Made by a program: the position numbers and the translations under genes | The notes under the pieces: model-generated | What the model saw: only the letters and a program-made list of their open reading frames with translations | The model's database searches: none | What the model was told of the DNA's origin: nothing | In this document: positions 36,686 through 49,899 of the stretch, piece by piece | Numbering within the stretch: position 1 is the stretch's first letter | Layout of the letters: the number at the start of each line of letters is the position of its first letter | Assembly: GCF_040802235.1 (NCBI RefSeq) | Contig: NC_133166.1 | Coordinates: 1,488,001-1,552,000 of the forward strand | Source: Manis javanica | Lineage: Eukaryota; Chordata; Mammalia; Pholidota; Manidae | DNA: 64,000 nt | Reading direction: 5' to 3'

Positions 36686-38104
36686 ACTTGCGGTGTGACA
36701 ACTTGCTCTCCCTTACCCCACCGAGCTCCCCTCTCAGAGTTGCCTGATAAAATACAGGAAACCCAGTTAAATTTGAACTTCTGATAAACAAACAAAAAAA
36801 TGCAATACTGGGACATGCTTATACTAAAAAAAAAATTTTTTTGTTTTGGTCATTTATCCCAAATTTAAATTTAAGTGGGCATTCTGTATCTTCTTTGCTA
36901 AACCTGGCAAGCCTACCTCCTTTGCAAAATGAGGAAGTGCCTGATCAGCTAATGTTCTGTGGGTATAGGGAAAGGTCATGTTCTGTGATCCTCTCACTGC
37001 TGGGCCTGGCCTGTTTGGAACATTCAGGGAAGTTAATTGCTGGTCTGGGTTGTTCTCTCCTTGAGGGTCCCTGGAAAAGACCCCTAATGATGCTGCACCA
37101 GCTTTGTGGATGCTTCATTCCCTGGGGCCCCTCGGAGCCTCCAAAACTGTGGGGAAGTTCCTTCAATCAGTGCCATGGCTGGAACACAACGCCACTTCTT
37201 TATCCCCAGGACCCAAGGGCGGGGGCCTCAGAGGCACACTGAGCTGGTGGATTTGCGGGAATGGGTTCCCAAACAAAAAGGTGGCAAAAAGCAACCTCAT
37301 TGATCCTCTCATTAATTCTTATGACTCCTGTGATGTGGATGCTGATGTTAATCTCATCTTAAATGACTGTAAAAATAAACAAGATTCACAGAAATTAATT
37401 GATTCATCCACCATCACATAGCTAGTCAGTGATACAGCCAGGATGTGGAACGAGTCTGTCTGAACCTGAAATCCTGTATTAAGCCCTATAAATGCCTGGC
37501 ATACAGCAGGAGCTGACCCTGAAGCAGGCAGCAGAATGAACATCGTGTGCCCAGCTGCGGGAGTCTCGTGTGTCTGTGGACCAAAGCCCCAAGGTGGACA
37601 AGTTTTCCCAGCCTGAGGCTCCACCTCCCACTATCTTGGCTCTCTAGCCAAAGCCATCTCTTTACTTTGGACATTTAGACATTCAGTCTCTGTTTTGTGG
37701 AGATTCTCCTGTCCGATGATGCTGGCTGCAGCTGGGGCTGTAGCACTTTCCTGGCCGAGGAGGATGCTAGCATTTTTTCCCCCATGTGAATGGGCTGAAG
37801 TTGACTTAATCAGGATGTTTGCAGAATGTCTCACCAGCTCAGGTGTCCGCCAGTTCAGTAGGGCTGTAAATACAGACCTTCCCTCAAGCCTGGGGGTTGG
37901 GGTTTTTCTGCCTTGAGAACCTTCCCATCAGGTGGGTGAGGAGGGATGAATGGTCCCACCTGTGGGACCTCTTCCCCAGTGTTGGATGTGTACACGGCTT
38001 CTCCCCACTGCAGGTTTCCTCAATGAGGTCCGAGACAGAAAAGTGACAGAGAAACTAGGTAAGTTTACAAGTATAAAAATGGACAGGCAAGAAGGAAGCT
38101 TCTG

Positions 38105-38310
38105 GAGCCAGCATTCATCTATTGATGGGCACTTGGATTTCTCCCATATCTTGGCAATTGTAAATAATGCGGCAATAAACATGGGGTGCGTGTATCTTTT
38201 CAAATTAGGGATTTCATTTTCTTCGGGTAAATTCCTTGAAGTGAAATTACTGTGTCATATGGTATCTCTATTTTTAATTTTTTGAGGAACCTCCCCACTG
38301 CTTTCCACAG
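38105..38310 (-). mobile_element. L1 3' fragment, antisense
   Basis: The + strand shows the complement of the L1 ORF2 end: 'ttgatgggcacttgg... aataatgcggcaataaacatggg... cttcgggtaaattcc... ggaacctccccactg'. Its last 60 or so bases form part of the inverted duplication described next. Confidence 0.75.
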
Positions 38311-38338
38311 AGGCGAGCATTTTTCTTCACTTAGCGCG

Positions 38339-38374
<36 letters not shown>

Positions 38375-38505
38375 GTTCTTGCATCATTCTTTGAACCAGC
38401 TTGGTCATGCTGATGTTTGTCTCGTTAACATCCTCACCGTGTAGTGGTGCGGGAGTGATGAGTCCACCAATTTGGAAACTGCGTTGTAGCCTTCCCTTTG
38501 GTGGG
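38249..38505. repeat. Inverted duplication, left arm
   Basis: These 257 bases reappear in reverse complement at 39445-39690, with only scattered mismatches plus length change in the (CA)n run. The arm runs from an L1 tail through a (CA/GC)n tract into unique sequence, so the similarity is not simply two L1 copies. The spacer is about 939 bases. Confidence 0.85.
38336..38375. repeat. (CA)n / (CG) dinucleotide tract
   Basis: An alternating CA/CG microsatellite lies inside the left arm. Its inverted counterpart at about 39572-39604 is a GT/GC tract of different length. Confidence 0.85.
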
Positions 38506-39444
38506 GTCATGGATGCTTAGTAAGTAACGACTGACCACTACTGAACTCTGTGTCCTGTTTCCTACAAACACTGTCCTCTGGGGGAGGGCACGGGTTTGGT
38601 AGCGATGAGTGAGGGGGCAGTGGGAGTTTTCTTTAGAAAGAAAACTACTCGATCTATTTTATGCTACTAAAAACGGTTTACATATTCATTTGATCTGTAT
38701 CATTAAAAGCCACTTTTTAAAAATTCCTACGTTTCTTCTTTTCTGTTTACATAGTAAGACCACTTTAATCACTGGCCTAGCAGACTTAGATTTTGCATCC
38801 TGAATGTGGTTGGGTTTGGGTCTTCAATCTTGGGTCCTGTTTTGAACCTTCCACGCCCACCTCAGGTTCAGTGTGTGGGAACAGAAGGTGGTAGAAGAGC
38901 AATTAACCTCTTACCCAGAGGGTCTAGGACAGGTTGACCTTTCCCCATACCCAACCCATTGGCAGGCCTTTCCATAACATTTCCAGAATATATCTTGAAT
39001 CCATCAGTTCTCCCCTCGGGAGCAGGACCCCAGCACAGCCACAGTCGCCTCCCACCAGGACTACCAAATAGCTTCCTACCTGGTTTCCGTGCTTCTATTC
39101 TGCCGCTTCCACGCAGTCCCTATTCCACGGTCAGAACTGTAACAGGATAAAGTGTTTTTCAGTGGGAGACCATTCTGATGGGAAGCCACTTAAAAGGCTT
39201 TCTTTCCACATTTATAGTAAATATCGAAGCTCTGGCCTGCCTGGCCTCTGCCTCCCGGTTCAGTCTCCTCTGGTATTTCAATCCCCCCTTTCTCCATCCA
39301 GGCCTTTACAGCTTCTAGGAGATCCACTGTCCTTCCTCCTCTGCCCCTGCTGTTCTGAGTGCCAGGACGACTCTGAGCCGCTTCCTGCCCGGCTGGCTCA
39401 TCCTTCAGGTGTAGCCTTTACCTGCTCCTCCTCAGAGAGCGTCT
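38506..39444. other. Spacer of the inverted duplication
   Basis: This 939-base unique sequence contains no recognised exon. Open frames such as 38959-39150 lack support. Confidence 0.5.
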
Positions 39445-39690
39445 CCCACCAAAGGGAAGGCTACAACCCAGTTTCCAAAATGGTGGACTCATCACTCCCG
39501 CACCACTACACGGTGAGGATGTTAACGAGACAAACAGCATGACCAAGCTGGTTCAAAGAATGATGCAAGAACTGTGTGTGCGTGCGTGTGTGTGTGCGCG
39601 TGCTCAGTGAAGAAGAAAATGCTCGCCTCTGTGGAAAGCAGTGGGGAGGTTCCTCAAAAAACTAAAAATAGAAATACCGTATGACACAGT
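39445..39690. repeat. Inverted duplication, right arm
   Basis: It is the reverse complement of 38249-38505, ending in the same L1 tail now in forward orientation. Shared stretches such as gttaacgagacaaacagcat, set against its complement in the left arm, show high identity and therefore fairly recent origin or gene conversion between arms. Confidence 0.85.
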
Positions 39691-41839
39691 CTGTCACTCT
39701 CCATCATAGTGTCCTTCTGGTTTTCCTCATCACATGTACCACAAGAGGGACAGTCATTTGGTTTGCTCGTGGCCCACGTGATTGTTCTTTGTCCTCCCCA
39801 CTACGCTGGGAAGCACGTGGGTCAGGGATCCTGTTTGTCCTCTTGTCCAGGTGTCCTCAGCACAGGGTTCTGGGCTCACTGTCTGGAACACATTCAGTGT
39901 TTGTTAAATAAATGGATACATCTTGCCTAAGCAAAAAGACAGAAGTTCTGAGGCAGGGTATCCACCCAGAGCCAGATGAACCGCTGAGAACCTAATGACT
40001 GTGTTCAGTGACTGGGGCACGTCTTGGGGAGGAGATGGGTGAACTACTCGGGAATGAATCCTGTACAAAGTTCTTCCCCAGTTAGAGACAACCTGGGATT
40101 CCACCTGTCGGCACCTAGCAATGCCATCTTTCTGATCCCTCTCCATCTTTCATCTAAGCCAAGGGAAGAAGACAAGCCACAGTAGGAAGTGGATGTTACA
40201 GCAGCGCACCAATTGTCACAGGGGTCAACCGCTAACTTCTGCTGCAGCAGGGAGCCAGCGGGGGTACTCATGTGAGAGACTCTGATTCCATTTCTGGCCT
40301 GTGCAACTTCCTTTCAGCCCACCACCTGGCACACAGCAGAAACTCAATTGATAATTGTTGAATGACTGAATGACCAAGGTCTTTTGATACTGGCCATCAA
40401 GGACACAGATTACATTGTCCCAACTGCCTTCTAGCTGTTATTTTCTCCTACACCCATCCCTACAGTCACTTGTGGCAGCTGCTCCCAGGAGCCTGGTGGT
40501 GCTGGCTGCCTCCTGGAAAGAAATGATAAGGCTAAGAGAGGGCAGACACAAAGATATTTCATGGAGGTGGGGATGGCATGGGGGAGATCAAGCTTCCCCC
40601 AAATTCCAGAGAAACAGCTGGGCCAGGAGTCCATTATGGATTCAAGACAAAGACATGTTCTTTATCCCATCCCCATGTCAACTGCCTCCCCAGTGTACTT
40701 CAGTCAGGCTTAACTTGTAACTCCTGGCCTTGGGTGACTCTCACTTTCCTACTAAAAGCACCACTCTATTCAATTTAAATGCTAACATTAATTGCCTACA
40801 TTCACACATAGGCTGCAGGAAAATGATCTTTTGGCAAAAATTTAAAGATATTACACACAGGGCTGGATTGAGGCTTTCTCTGCAACCTAACCCTATTCTC
40901 TCATTGCTTAACTTCTTCCCTGGGTTTCCTTGCTCGGATTATTCGTTTGGGATGCAAACCTAGCTGAGTCTTTTCATTTACCAAGAAGCTCCCTGGGGCC
41001 TTTCTGGACCGTGCTTCAGGCCACAGCACATCTCGGCCATGTGGCAGAAGCCCCTGGCTCACACAACCCTTCCCTGTCTGCACCTTCAAAGGCTATGCTT
41101 TCATCTCCCACCGCCATCCTAATTTGCCATCCAGATAGCTGACCCGGAAGGCTAACCCATCGCTGGATCCCAGCTCCCCTGCTAGGCCTCTGGACTTTCT
41201 CCTCTGCCTCTTCTCCATGAGGCTAAAATGGAAAAGAACAAAACCCAGGGGGCAGCCAGGGGCCCCTCCCTTCTATCTCAGGGAGTGTCCTCTGATCAGG
41301 ATGTGGTTACCTGGGTGACAGGTCTTTGAAGAGATCCTCCTAGTCAGAATGCTATTTTCTCTGCTTCAAAGCTTCCTCATTTCTTTATTATTATTATTTT
41401 TTTAAACAATTTTTTTAAACAATGCTGCGTGGATTTAAAGGGACTCTGTCCTCTGTTGGCCTTTTCGAATGGTTTTTAAAGCATTGTCCTGGTGGAAGCA
41501 AAACCGGTTCTGAAGTGCTTTCCTCAGAGGGTCCTCTGGGGGAGCCAACACCCCAGTCCCCGGGGCCTGGCAGGAGCAGCCCAGCCACGGTGCATCCTGT
41601 GGAGAAGATCTGAGGCCAGGGAGCAAGGGACCATCCCACAGTGCAGGTGTGTGCGGGAATATGCAGGAGGAGACCAGCTCATCACAAAATATCCTGAACG
41701 GTCCAGAAGGCTTAGGAATTCCAGTTCTGGCTCCACAAGGCTTTATATTTCTAGACCTCATCTCTAAAATGAAAGCTTCATTTTGGCCATATTCACACAC
41801 ATCCCTGTATTCTTATGTGCTTTCACATTTGCTGTAGAC

Positions 41840-42155
41840 TGACTTGCCCCCTCATTCATAGGCTGATACCTTGACACCTTTGGTGACTGCATTCAGGAGG
41901 TCTTAAGGATGGGGCGCTAATCCAATAGGACTGTGGCCTTTTAAGCCAAGAAAGAGACACACACTTACAAGAAAGAGACATACACTTAAGAAAGAGTAGA
42001 TTCTCTCTGCAAGCCAGGGAGATGGCTCTCACCATGCCATGCCAGCCAGCACCTTGATCTCAGGCTTCCAGCGTCTAGAACTGCAAGAAAATTAATTTCT
42101 ATTTTTAAGCCACCCCATCTATGGTATTTTTGATGGCAGTGACTAATACAATATT
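41840..42155. mobile_element. MaLR (MLT1/MST-like) LTR fragment
   Basis: It carries the hallmark MaLR series: 'aatccaataggactgtggcctttt', 'agacacacacttac', 'caccttgatctcaggcttccagc', then 'actgcaagaaaattaatttctatttttaagccacccc'. It is a non-coding solo-LTR remnant. Confidence 0.75.
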
Positions 42156-42192
42156 ATTTAGTAGACTCTTTTTGTTTACTTGAATATAAAAA

Positions 42193-43147
42193 GCAACCTT
42201 GCCTTCTCCAAAGAAGAAATTCAGGTGACCAACAGGCACATGAAAAGATGCTCCACATTGCTAATCATCAGAGAAATGCAAATTAAAACCACAATGAGAT
42301 ATCACCTCACACCAGTTAGGATGGCCAACATCCAAAAGACAAACAACCACAAATGTTGGCGAGGATGTGGAGAAAGGGGAACCCTCCTACAGTGCTGGTG
42401 AGAATGTAAATTAGTTCAACCAGTGTGGAAAGCAGTATCGAGGTTTCTCAAATAACTCAAAATAGAAATACCATTTGACCCAGGAATTCCACTCCTAGGA
42501 ATTTACCCTAAGAATGCAGGATCCCAGTTTGAAAAAGACATATGCACCCCTATGTTTATTGCAGCACTATTTACAATAACCAAGAAATGGAAGCAACCTA
42601 AGTGTCCATCAGTAGATGAATGGATAAAGAAGATGTGGTACGTATACACAATGGAATATTATTCAGTCATAAGAAGAAAACAAATCCTACCATTTGCAAC
42701 AACATGGATGGAGCTAGAGGGTATTATGCTCAGTGAAATAAGCCAGGCGGAGAAAGACAAGTATCAAATGATTTCACTCATCTGTGGAGATAAGAACAAA
42801 GAAAAAAATGGAGGAACAAAACAGCAGCAGATTCACAGAACCCAAGAATGGACTAACAGTACCAAAGAGAAAGGGACTGGGGAGGATGGGTGGGAAGGAA
42901 GGGATAAGGGGGAAAAAGGGGCATTACAATCAGCACACATAATGTAGCAGAGGGGGGGCACGGGGAAGGCAGTAGAGCACAGAGAGGACAAGTAATGACT
43001 CTATAGCATCTTACTATGCTGATGGACAGTGACTGTAATGGGGTATGTGGTGGGGACTTGATAATAGGGGGAGTCTAGTAACCATAATGTTCAAGTAACT
43101 GTACATTAACATTACCAAAAAAAAAAAAAAGGAACCTTGCCATCTCC
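42193..43147 (+). mobile_element. 5'-truncated L1 insertion with target-site duplication
   Basis: The L1 body spans about 42210-43130 on the + strand and ends in a 14-A tail. It keeps the 3' end of ORF2 (the 'catttgacccaggaattccactcctagg' and 'atgaatggataaagaagatgtgg' phrases), with an open 131-codon remnant at 42552-42947, then a G-rich 3'UTR. Imperfect 17-bp direct repeats flank it at 42193-42209 and 43131-43147 (two mismatches). It is the youngest-looking L1 in the window and cannot move by itself. Confidence 0.85.
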
Positions 43148-43149
43148 TC

Positions 43150-45320
43150 TGTAATGAGCAAATCAGTAGCACTCACCATAAACAGAATGATGGATCAGGG
43201 ACAACCAGGCACACAGCGTGGAGCCCAGGATACGTTTAGGGACCTAGAAAATAGTTTCATTTTAATTTCTTTTAACTTTAGAAGAAAAAGGTGTCACGAA
43301 TCCAGCCTGGATTATATTCTTATTTATACCAAAGCAGTCATGAAATATGATTTTTCATCTTTTTACTTACTGATTTTCATGGAAGAAGGGGCCTGCCATG
43401 GCAAAAGTACCTAGGGCCTGTGAAGTCAGAATGTAGCCTTGGAATGAATGTACCTGTAAAAGAATCACGGTGAAAACAGAATGATGTTACTAACTTCTAG
43501 CTGATTCTGCCTGCAGAATGAAATCTCTGTACCTCCCTGCTTCTGGGCCTCCTCATTCCTGGTAAAAAAAAAAAATGAGATTAGCATGTGTTTAGGCATT
43601 AAAGACTCACAATGAACTGATACTGGGTACTTGAGAATTCAAGGAGGATTAAAAGACATTGAAAAAAAAAAGCTTTCTCGGTTTGTGACGTGTTGTTATT
43701 TAGTATCACCTAAAATTGCTTGACAGCCCTTCAGTGGGTTCATCTTGTATTTATTTGGGAGACACTGGATTTGATGATGATGGTAACAATGATGATAATG
43801 TTGGTTATTCTATTTTTGCGGTCCAGGTTGGTTATGAGCGCTTACTAAAAATTTCCATATTCAAATCTCACATAATGTCCACAAGGACACTGGGAGCAAG
43901 GTATTATTATCTCCATTATATAGATGAACTAAAGCTTGGAGAGGTTAAGTAACTTGCCCACAGTCACTTAGAAAACGTCAGAGCTTTCAATCCAGGTCTG
44001 ATTGACCCGGAATCCCATGTTCTTAATCACTAGGTAATACTTCTTATTTTGGTCTCCTTCTTTTCAATTTTCTTTAAGAAGCATTGTACTTATTTATAGT
44101 TTTGAGTGGATTGTTATTCATATAGGATGAAATTTTAAAAACGTAAGCGGTAGAAAGTAAGTCCCCTTCCCACCCTGTCTTAAGACACTCAATTTCTCTG
44201 GCCAAACTGATAAACCACTCAACAGATTCTTAGGCATCCGGCCAGGTCAGTCTAGAGCTGTTTAAAGATAATTTCCAGAAAAAGACAAAATCATGACTTT
44301 CATACAGATACAAAATAGACACACGTTGAAGATTCATTCTACTCATGAATCTGCAAGGGAACCAGGCAGAGGTTACAATCAAGACACATTTATAGATCAA
44401 GAGTTATTGAAATGAATATGTAAATAAAAGCAAATCTGGTTTCCCTATGGGGTGGGGGAGAGGCAGTCGGTTAAACCTCTATTGGACAGAAAGAATTGGC
44501 ATGTCTATTAGAACTATGTTGCATTTTTTCAGTTACTACAATTTACAGAGTGGCATAATAACTCAAAGACAATAAAAGGTAGACAATTAGAAAAGGGTGT
44601 GCTGTATGTAGAAAATACTTTTTTCCTCCCAAACTGGTAACTGTTCTAACAGGTTCTTAAGTATCCTTCCAAGTTAGTCTCTACATCACATTTATGTTAT
44701 ACAAACATAAATGCAAATTCTGTAGCCCTTAAACACACAAATATGGTACTATATTGTGTATGGTATCAGAAAAGTATTTTTTTCCAACCTTATTTCAGCT
44801 GGTCTCTGAGACCCCCTGTCAATGCCAAAGTTGACAAAAAGGAAGGTCCTGCTTTATCCAAGGGTGAAAGATAACAATTCTCCCCTCTGAAGTCCTGGAA
44901 GGGTCCTGAGCAGTGACTAAGCACCATCACACCTCCCGGATGGGTACACGTTTATGTGTGCAAAAGCCACAGCCATCACCAAGCATGAAAACCCCTGGCT
45001 CTGGGGAAGAAAGGAAAGGAGATGGTCTGAGAGAAATGAAGGTATCAAGTGCAAAGAGAGTCCAGAGCAGGGGTTCTTTACAGGGCCAAGCAGCTAAAAG
45101 GGCAGATGAGGTGGGCCAGGCCAGGAGAAACAGAATGGTGGCTCTGGCAGTAAACAGGCATGCATTTCTGCTTGCAAGGGGCAGCCCCAACCGGCTCCAG
45201 CCAACCATTTTCATGAGTGAACATGAATCTATTATTGCCAAGAGCCTCACTTTTCAAGAGAAACCAGAAATAAAAATTTTAATGTAAAAACCTGTCCATT
45301 ATAAAGAGAATATTTTTTAA
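43150..45320. other. Intergenic, nothing recognised
   Basis: No exon, CpG island or RNA gene is visible. An L2/MIR-like stretch lies at about 43900-44030. Confidence 0.45.
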
Positions 45321-45324
45321 TTTT

Positions 45325-45587
45325 AATGTCACTCACTTTTTTTTGCCATCAGTGTTTATGTTTTTTTTATTAAGGTATCACTAATATACAATCTGATGAA
45401 GGTTTCACATGAGCAACATTGTGGTTACAACATTCACCCATATTCTCAAGTCCTCACCCCACCACCCCACTGCAGTCACTGTTCATCAGAGTAGTAAGAT
45501 TCTGTAGAGTCACTGCTTGTCTTCTCTGTGATATTACTACTGTCTTCCCCATGAGCCAGCTACATTATGTAAATGTCACTCACTTTT
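45325..45587 (-). mobile_element. Short L1 3'-end insertion with perfect 16-bp TSD
   Basis: The direct repeats AATGTCACTCACTTTT at 45325-45340 and 45572-45587 are identical. Between them, read on the minus strand, are about 200 bases of L1 3'UTR ending in a first A-run (about 45361-45368). About 15 extra bases and a second A-run that abuts the left repeat follow. The same L1 3'UTR type is seen at 50.93 kb. Confidence 0.85.
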
Positions 45588-45599
45588 GAAAAGGTAGCT

Positions 45600-46440
45600 T
45601 ATTCACATTGCTCAAAACTCTAAAAGGAAATGGGGTTTATAGCAAAAAGATCTCCTCTCCCTCCCAATCACCCAGTTACCCTCCCCAGAGACCATCACAG
45701 TATCTTGTATCCTTCTAGAGATGTGGTAGGCATACAGAGGCAAATATTATTTTTCCTTTACTTACACTAATGATAAGATGCTTTTCACACTGTCTTGGTT
45801 TTTTATCTTTCTGTTAAAATTCATCTTTAAGAGCTTCTCTGTCAATATGTACATAAACAACGTCTTCATTCTTGCTTACTGCCGCATAGTATTTCTTTGT
45901 ATGGATGCACCATAATTTAAGCAGATCCCTCAACACAGATTGTTTCCAAACTTTTGCTGTAATAAATAAATCTGTATTTATATTATTTCACACATTAATA
46001 AATAAATATATAGGACAAAATGCCTTGAAGTAGAACTGGTGGATAAGAGAGATGCATATTTATGATTTTGTTAGTTACTGACAATTTACTCACGTAGGGA
46101 TTGTACAAATTTACATTTCTGCCAGCAGTATATGAATGTGCTCATTTTCCCACACTTACAGAAGATGTGTATTAATTATCCAACTTCAAAATTTTCTGTC
46201 AATCCACTAGGTGAAAAACAGTACTTTGGTGTAGTTTTTATTTGTATTTCTCTGTTATGAGCATAGTCATTGATCTTTCACATGTAAGGATAATTTCTAC
46301 ATGTTTTTCACTGATGTCTTTGCCTATCTTTTGTCCATCTTCTACTAGTTGTTGACTCATTTATAGTATTTTTATTCATTTGTAGGTACTCCTTATATAT
46401 TAGGAGAATTAACTCTTTGCTTGGAATAAGTTGCAAATAA
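45600..46440 (-). mobile_element. Old L1 fragment, antisense
   Basis: The + strand carries diverged L1 complement phrases (ttgcttactgccgcatagtatttc..., tgctgtaataaata..., tacatttctgccagcagtatatgaatg..., aggtactccttatatattagg). It is non-coding. Confidence 0.7.
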
Positions 46441-47174
46441 GTTTTCTTGTTTGACACTTGGATCCTTCATTTTTTAAATTTTGCATCATATGTAAGAACA
46501 TGTACAATCCACACACAACATACCTGCAAAACTGATCTTGTTTCTCAGCCACCACTTTGCCACCTCTCTTTGTTAATCCTACGAAGAGATGGGAAAACCA
46601 AGACAGGGAAGCTGTAAACTGCACTGACCTGACTCATGCAGCCCTGAGCATGGAACTCACCATATGCTGGTTTCTGCACTGGGGACGTTTCCTAAATACC
46701 AGTTGCCTCTGAAGGCAAACCAGCAGTGAAGGGCACCCCCTCTGCTCTCACCAAAAGGCCCAGATCAGAAAAATTCATGGACAAAGCTGAAGGCTGATGC
46801 AACTGGAGGAAGCCCAAAAAGCACCCACGAGACCAGGCATAGGAGTATTTGGGTTCTAATCCATGGCTTGGGCAAGCCATTTCCCCTTTCTCAGCCCATT
46901 TCCTCACCCACACAGCGGGATGTGGTGGAGAGCAGGGCGGTTATACGACACTACAATGCAAGAATCAAGACGGTCTGGGTACAGCCGCATGAAGCAGACA
47001 GGGCAGAAATTCTCATGATCTTTAACATGAGGAACTGAGGCCTCGGGAGTACGGCAGTTAAGAAGCAGGAAGTCTGCAGCCTGGGTTCTTAAGTTCCAGC
47101 TGAGAGACTGGACAGGTGTGTAATCTTGGGCCAGTGGCCCAGCCTCAGTTTCCTTACCTATGAAATGTGCACAA

Positions 47175-47285
47175 CCTTCACCTTGGCTTTCTAGTTTCCA
47201 GAACTATGAGAAAATTAATTTCTGTTGTGTAAACCTCTCAGCCTGTGATATTTTGTTATGAACCCAAGCTGACCAAGACAGCCTG
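47175..47285. mobile_element. MLT1-like LTR end
   Basis: The MaLR terminal phrase 'ccagaactatgagaaaattaatttctgtt' is followed by 'gtgatattttgttatgaacccaagctgacc'. Confidence 0.65.
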
Positions 47286-47289
47286 GCAG

Positions 47290-49850
47290 ATTCGATACAC
47301 ATTGTCATTACTGTTCCCTCTTGTCCGGAGTCCCCTCCACGAGCAAATGGCTGGGCTCAGCTGAGGGAGCAGATTCCCTGACCTGCCAGGCCATCTCCCT
47401 GTTCTTGTGGCAGGAAGGCCCCAGCTCCTCTCCTGGGACTCTGGTCTCCATGGCTGCCTCTACTCCATGCCTGGGACCTCACCCACACAGGCAGGGCCCA
47501 CCTTCACTGGGGTACAGCCTGTGCAGAGCACAGGGACGAGGAGGCGTGTGAGGTGGACAGGAAGAGGGAGTCCCTTCCTCAACTGAAAGTAGCAGGAAAT
47601 TTTCTTCTGACTTTGGTTCCCTGAGAACTTTCGTGGGCTGAGGGAGACTGGGGGAACTAGCGTAGTTTGGAGATGAACCTGCTCCCCGGACAGAAACAGC
47701 CCAGGGGAGGGCCTGGAGGAAAACATCGGCTCCTTCCTTCCTTAATCCTCCCCTCCAAGATGCACTGAAGGCTCTTGAAGCCTTCTGAACAACTTGAGCC
47801 TCTCCCCCAGAACTCTGCATTCTAAACAGGGGAGTGCATTAGTACCTCCAAGGTACCCTTCATGTAAGCGATCTCATTTTATCCTCACAATAAACAGGTA
47901 GGCCTTATGGTCAGCAGAACTGAATTTTGAAAAGCCAAGCCTAGAGGCCTTGCTCCTGCAAGTTTCCATTATCCATACAGATGTGTGTTCTTCCTACTTG
48001 ATGGTAAAGACACAGAGTTGGGCTCCCCGCTTCCTGTGTTCCAGAGTGGTCAACACAGGGCCTTGCATAAGTAGGCGCTTAATGCATTTTGTGAATAGTT
48101 GAATGAGTGCCAATGCCTAGATCAGAGGGAAGTAAAAAGGGGTCTCCTGTTGGGGAAGACAGTGTTGCCACAAGCTCAAGTATCTCTGTTTTCCCACTAG
48201 CAAATTCCTTCCTGGGCAGGCACCTGACATCATGTTAATATTTATTATTATTAGTCACCTGGACTGTCACCACTCTTACTGTTGCTTCAACTCATTACTG
48301 TCACATCCACTATTATTAGTCCCATTTTACAGATGAGGAAATGGAGGCACAGACCACTTAAGCAATTTGCTCAAGTTATTCAGCCAATAATAGTGGAGCA
48401 GGGATTCAAGCCTGATTATTTATATCTTGGATTTATAATTTTCAAAGTTCCTTCACTGATGTGAGCTGAGCCTCAGAGTGGCCCTGAGCAGTAGGGCTGG
48501 GTTTCCACAGCCCACCCAAGGCCAGGCTGCACGTGGGGGCAGGTACGGAGAGAGCCCAGGTCTCCTTGAGGTTTGTTCTGACACACAAGGGCCGCACTAA
48601 GGATATGACAGCTATGCATATGGCCTCTCAGCCGTTGGGAGTTTAGGATCCATCCCAGGATGGGGAGGCTGGGCCAAATCCATGACTCTGAATTCACCAT
48701 GACTCCAGATTTCACATCTGTTGCAGTGTTTCTTTAAGAGAAAGGAAGAACCCAGAGCTGTGGCCAAGACTTTTGCTGCACATACGGAACCAGTTCGAGT
48801 CCGGTGTATCCTGCCGTGTCACCTTTGCTCTTCATGGGACATCCTCATCCCACAGTCCTACTCTAGCTATCTCTCCATGCCTCACAGTTCAGGTGGATTT
48901 TTTTCTCTTCCAGGAAACCTCTGCTGCTCTCTGAGGCTGGATCAAGTGACACCCTCCAGAGCCCCACAGCACCAGATGATTCCTGTACCTCACACTTTCC
49001 ACTCTATTAGAAACGGAGGGGCTGCATGCTTTCCATCTGTCTCATAGTCTGAGAGCTCCTCAAGGGCAGGACCCCACTTCCTCATCGTGGTGTTTCCTGA
49101 AGGCGGTGCCTGGCACTCGGTAGTGGAGGCTTGCTCACTGAGATGGGTCACCGGAGGTGCGTTCACGAGCCTCGGTTCCCTCCTTCCACCTATGTTAAGG
49201 GATTGTGGGTAGTGCCTGATTCACTTCAGGCGTGTAGAAGATGCCAGTTAAAGTTTACTAAATTGAGTTAAACAGAATTAATCGTTCTGCAAATATATAC
49301 CACATCTGAGGTATTTGGTTCCAAGACACTTAGATAAAAAGTATGTGAGGTACTGAGACCAGAACTCAAAATGTGCACCCCAGCTCTGCTGCTTTCCTCC
49401 CTGGACTTTTCAAAGGGTGGGGGTGAGGAAGATGGCTTCTGTCCTCCCTAGAGGGTCTCAGTGTTACTAGAGGATTCTTCCCTAGACGCCGCTGTGCTCG
49501 GGGACTGCTATTCCATAGTGGCCTCAGCTTCGGGCCGGGGGAAAGGGTCTCTCCCTTGCGTAGAGCAGTGGAGGCTCCTGGCTGTGTTGGGGGGCACACA
49601 GTGGGCCTGCAGTTTGTAATGGACAGGTGGCAAAATAAGGGAGGCTGTGCAGCCGTCCACCGAAGTGGGGCTCCTGAAGCCCATCTTGGGACTCCCCTCA
49701 CCCAACTGATACCCATATCGGCATACTGTAGGCACTTACTGAATATTAAACTTGACAAGGGACTGAATGAATGGTCCCCTGAATCCCCAAATCCAGAGAG
49801 ACTGGGTTCAACAGCGCCCCCTTGCGGGCCTCTTCCCTAAGCCACCACCT
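47290..49850. other. Intergenic, nothing recognised
   Basis: A MIR/L2-like segment lies at about 48280-48400 ('cattttacagatgaggaaatgg'). I see no gene. Confidence 0.45.
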
Positions 49851-49899
49851 GGGAGACATGCTGTCGCGGTTGCACCTTCTAATGCTGCCCAGCACAGAG

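Larger units (their letters stand above)
36100..41840. other. Intergenic, SERPING1 upstream side
   Basis: Beyond the repeats listed separately I see no conserved gene. The open frames are short and unsupported. Confidence 0.5.

Noticed and set aside
38336-38375. Possible CRISPR-like or structured repeat
   Set aside because: It is an ordinary CA/CG microsatellite; no CRISPR array or bacterial feature exists in this vertebrate sequence.
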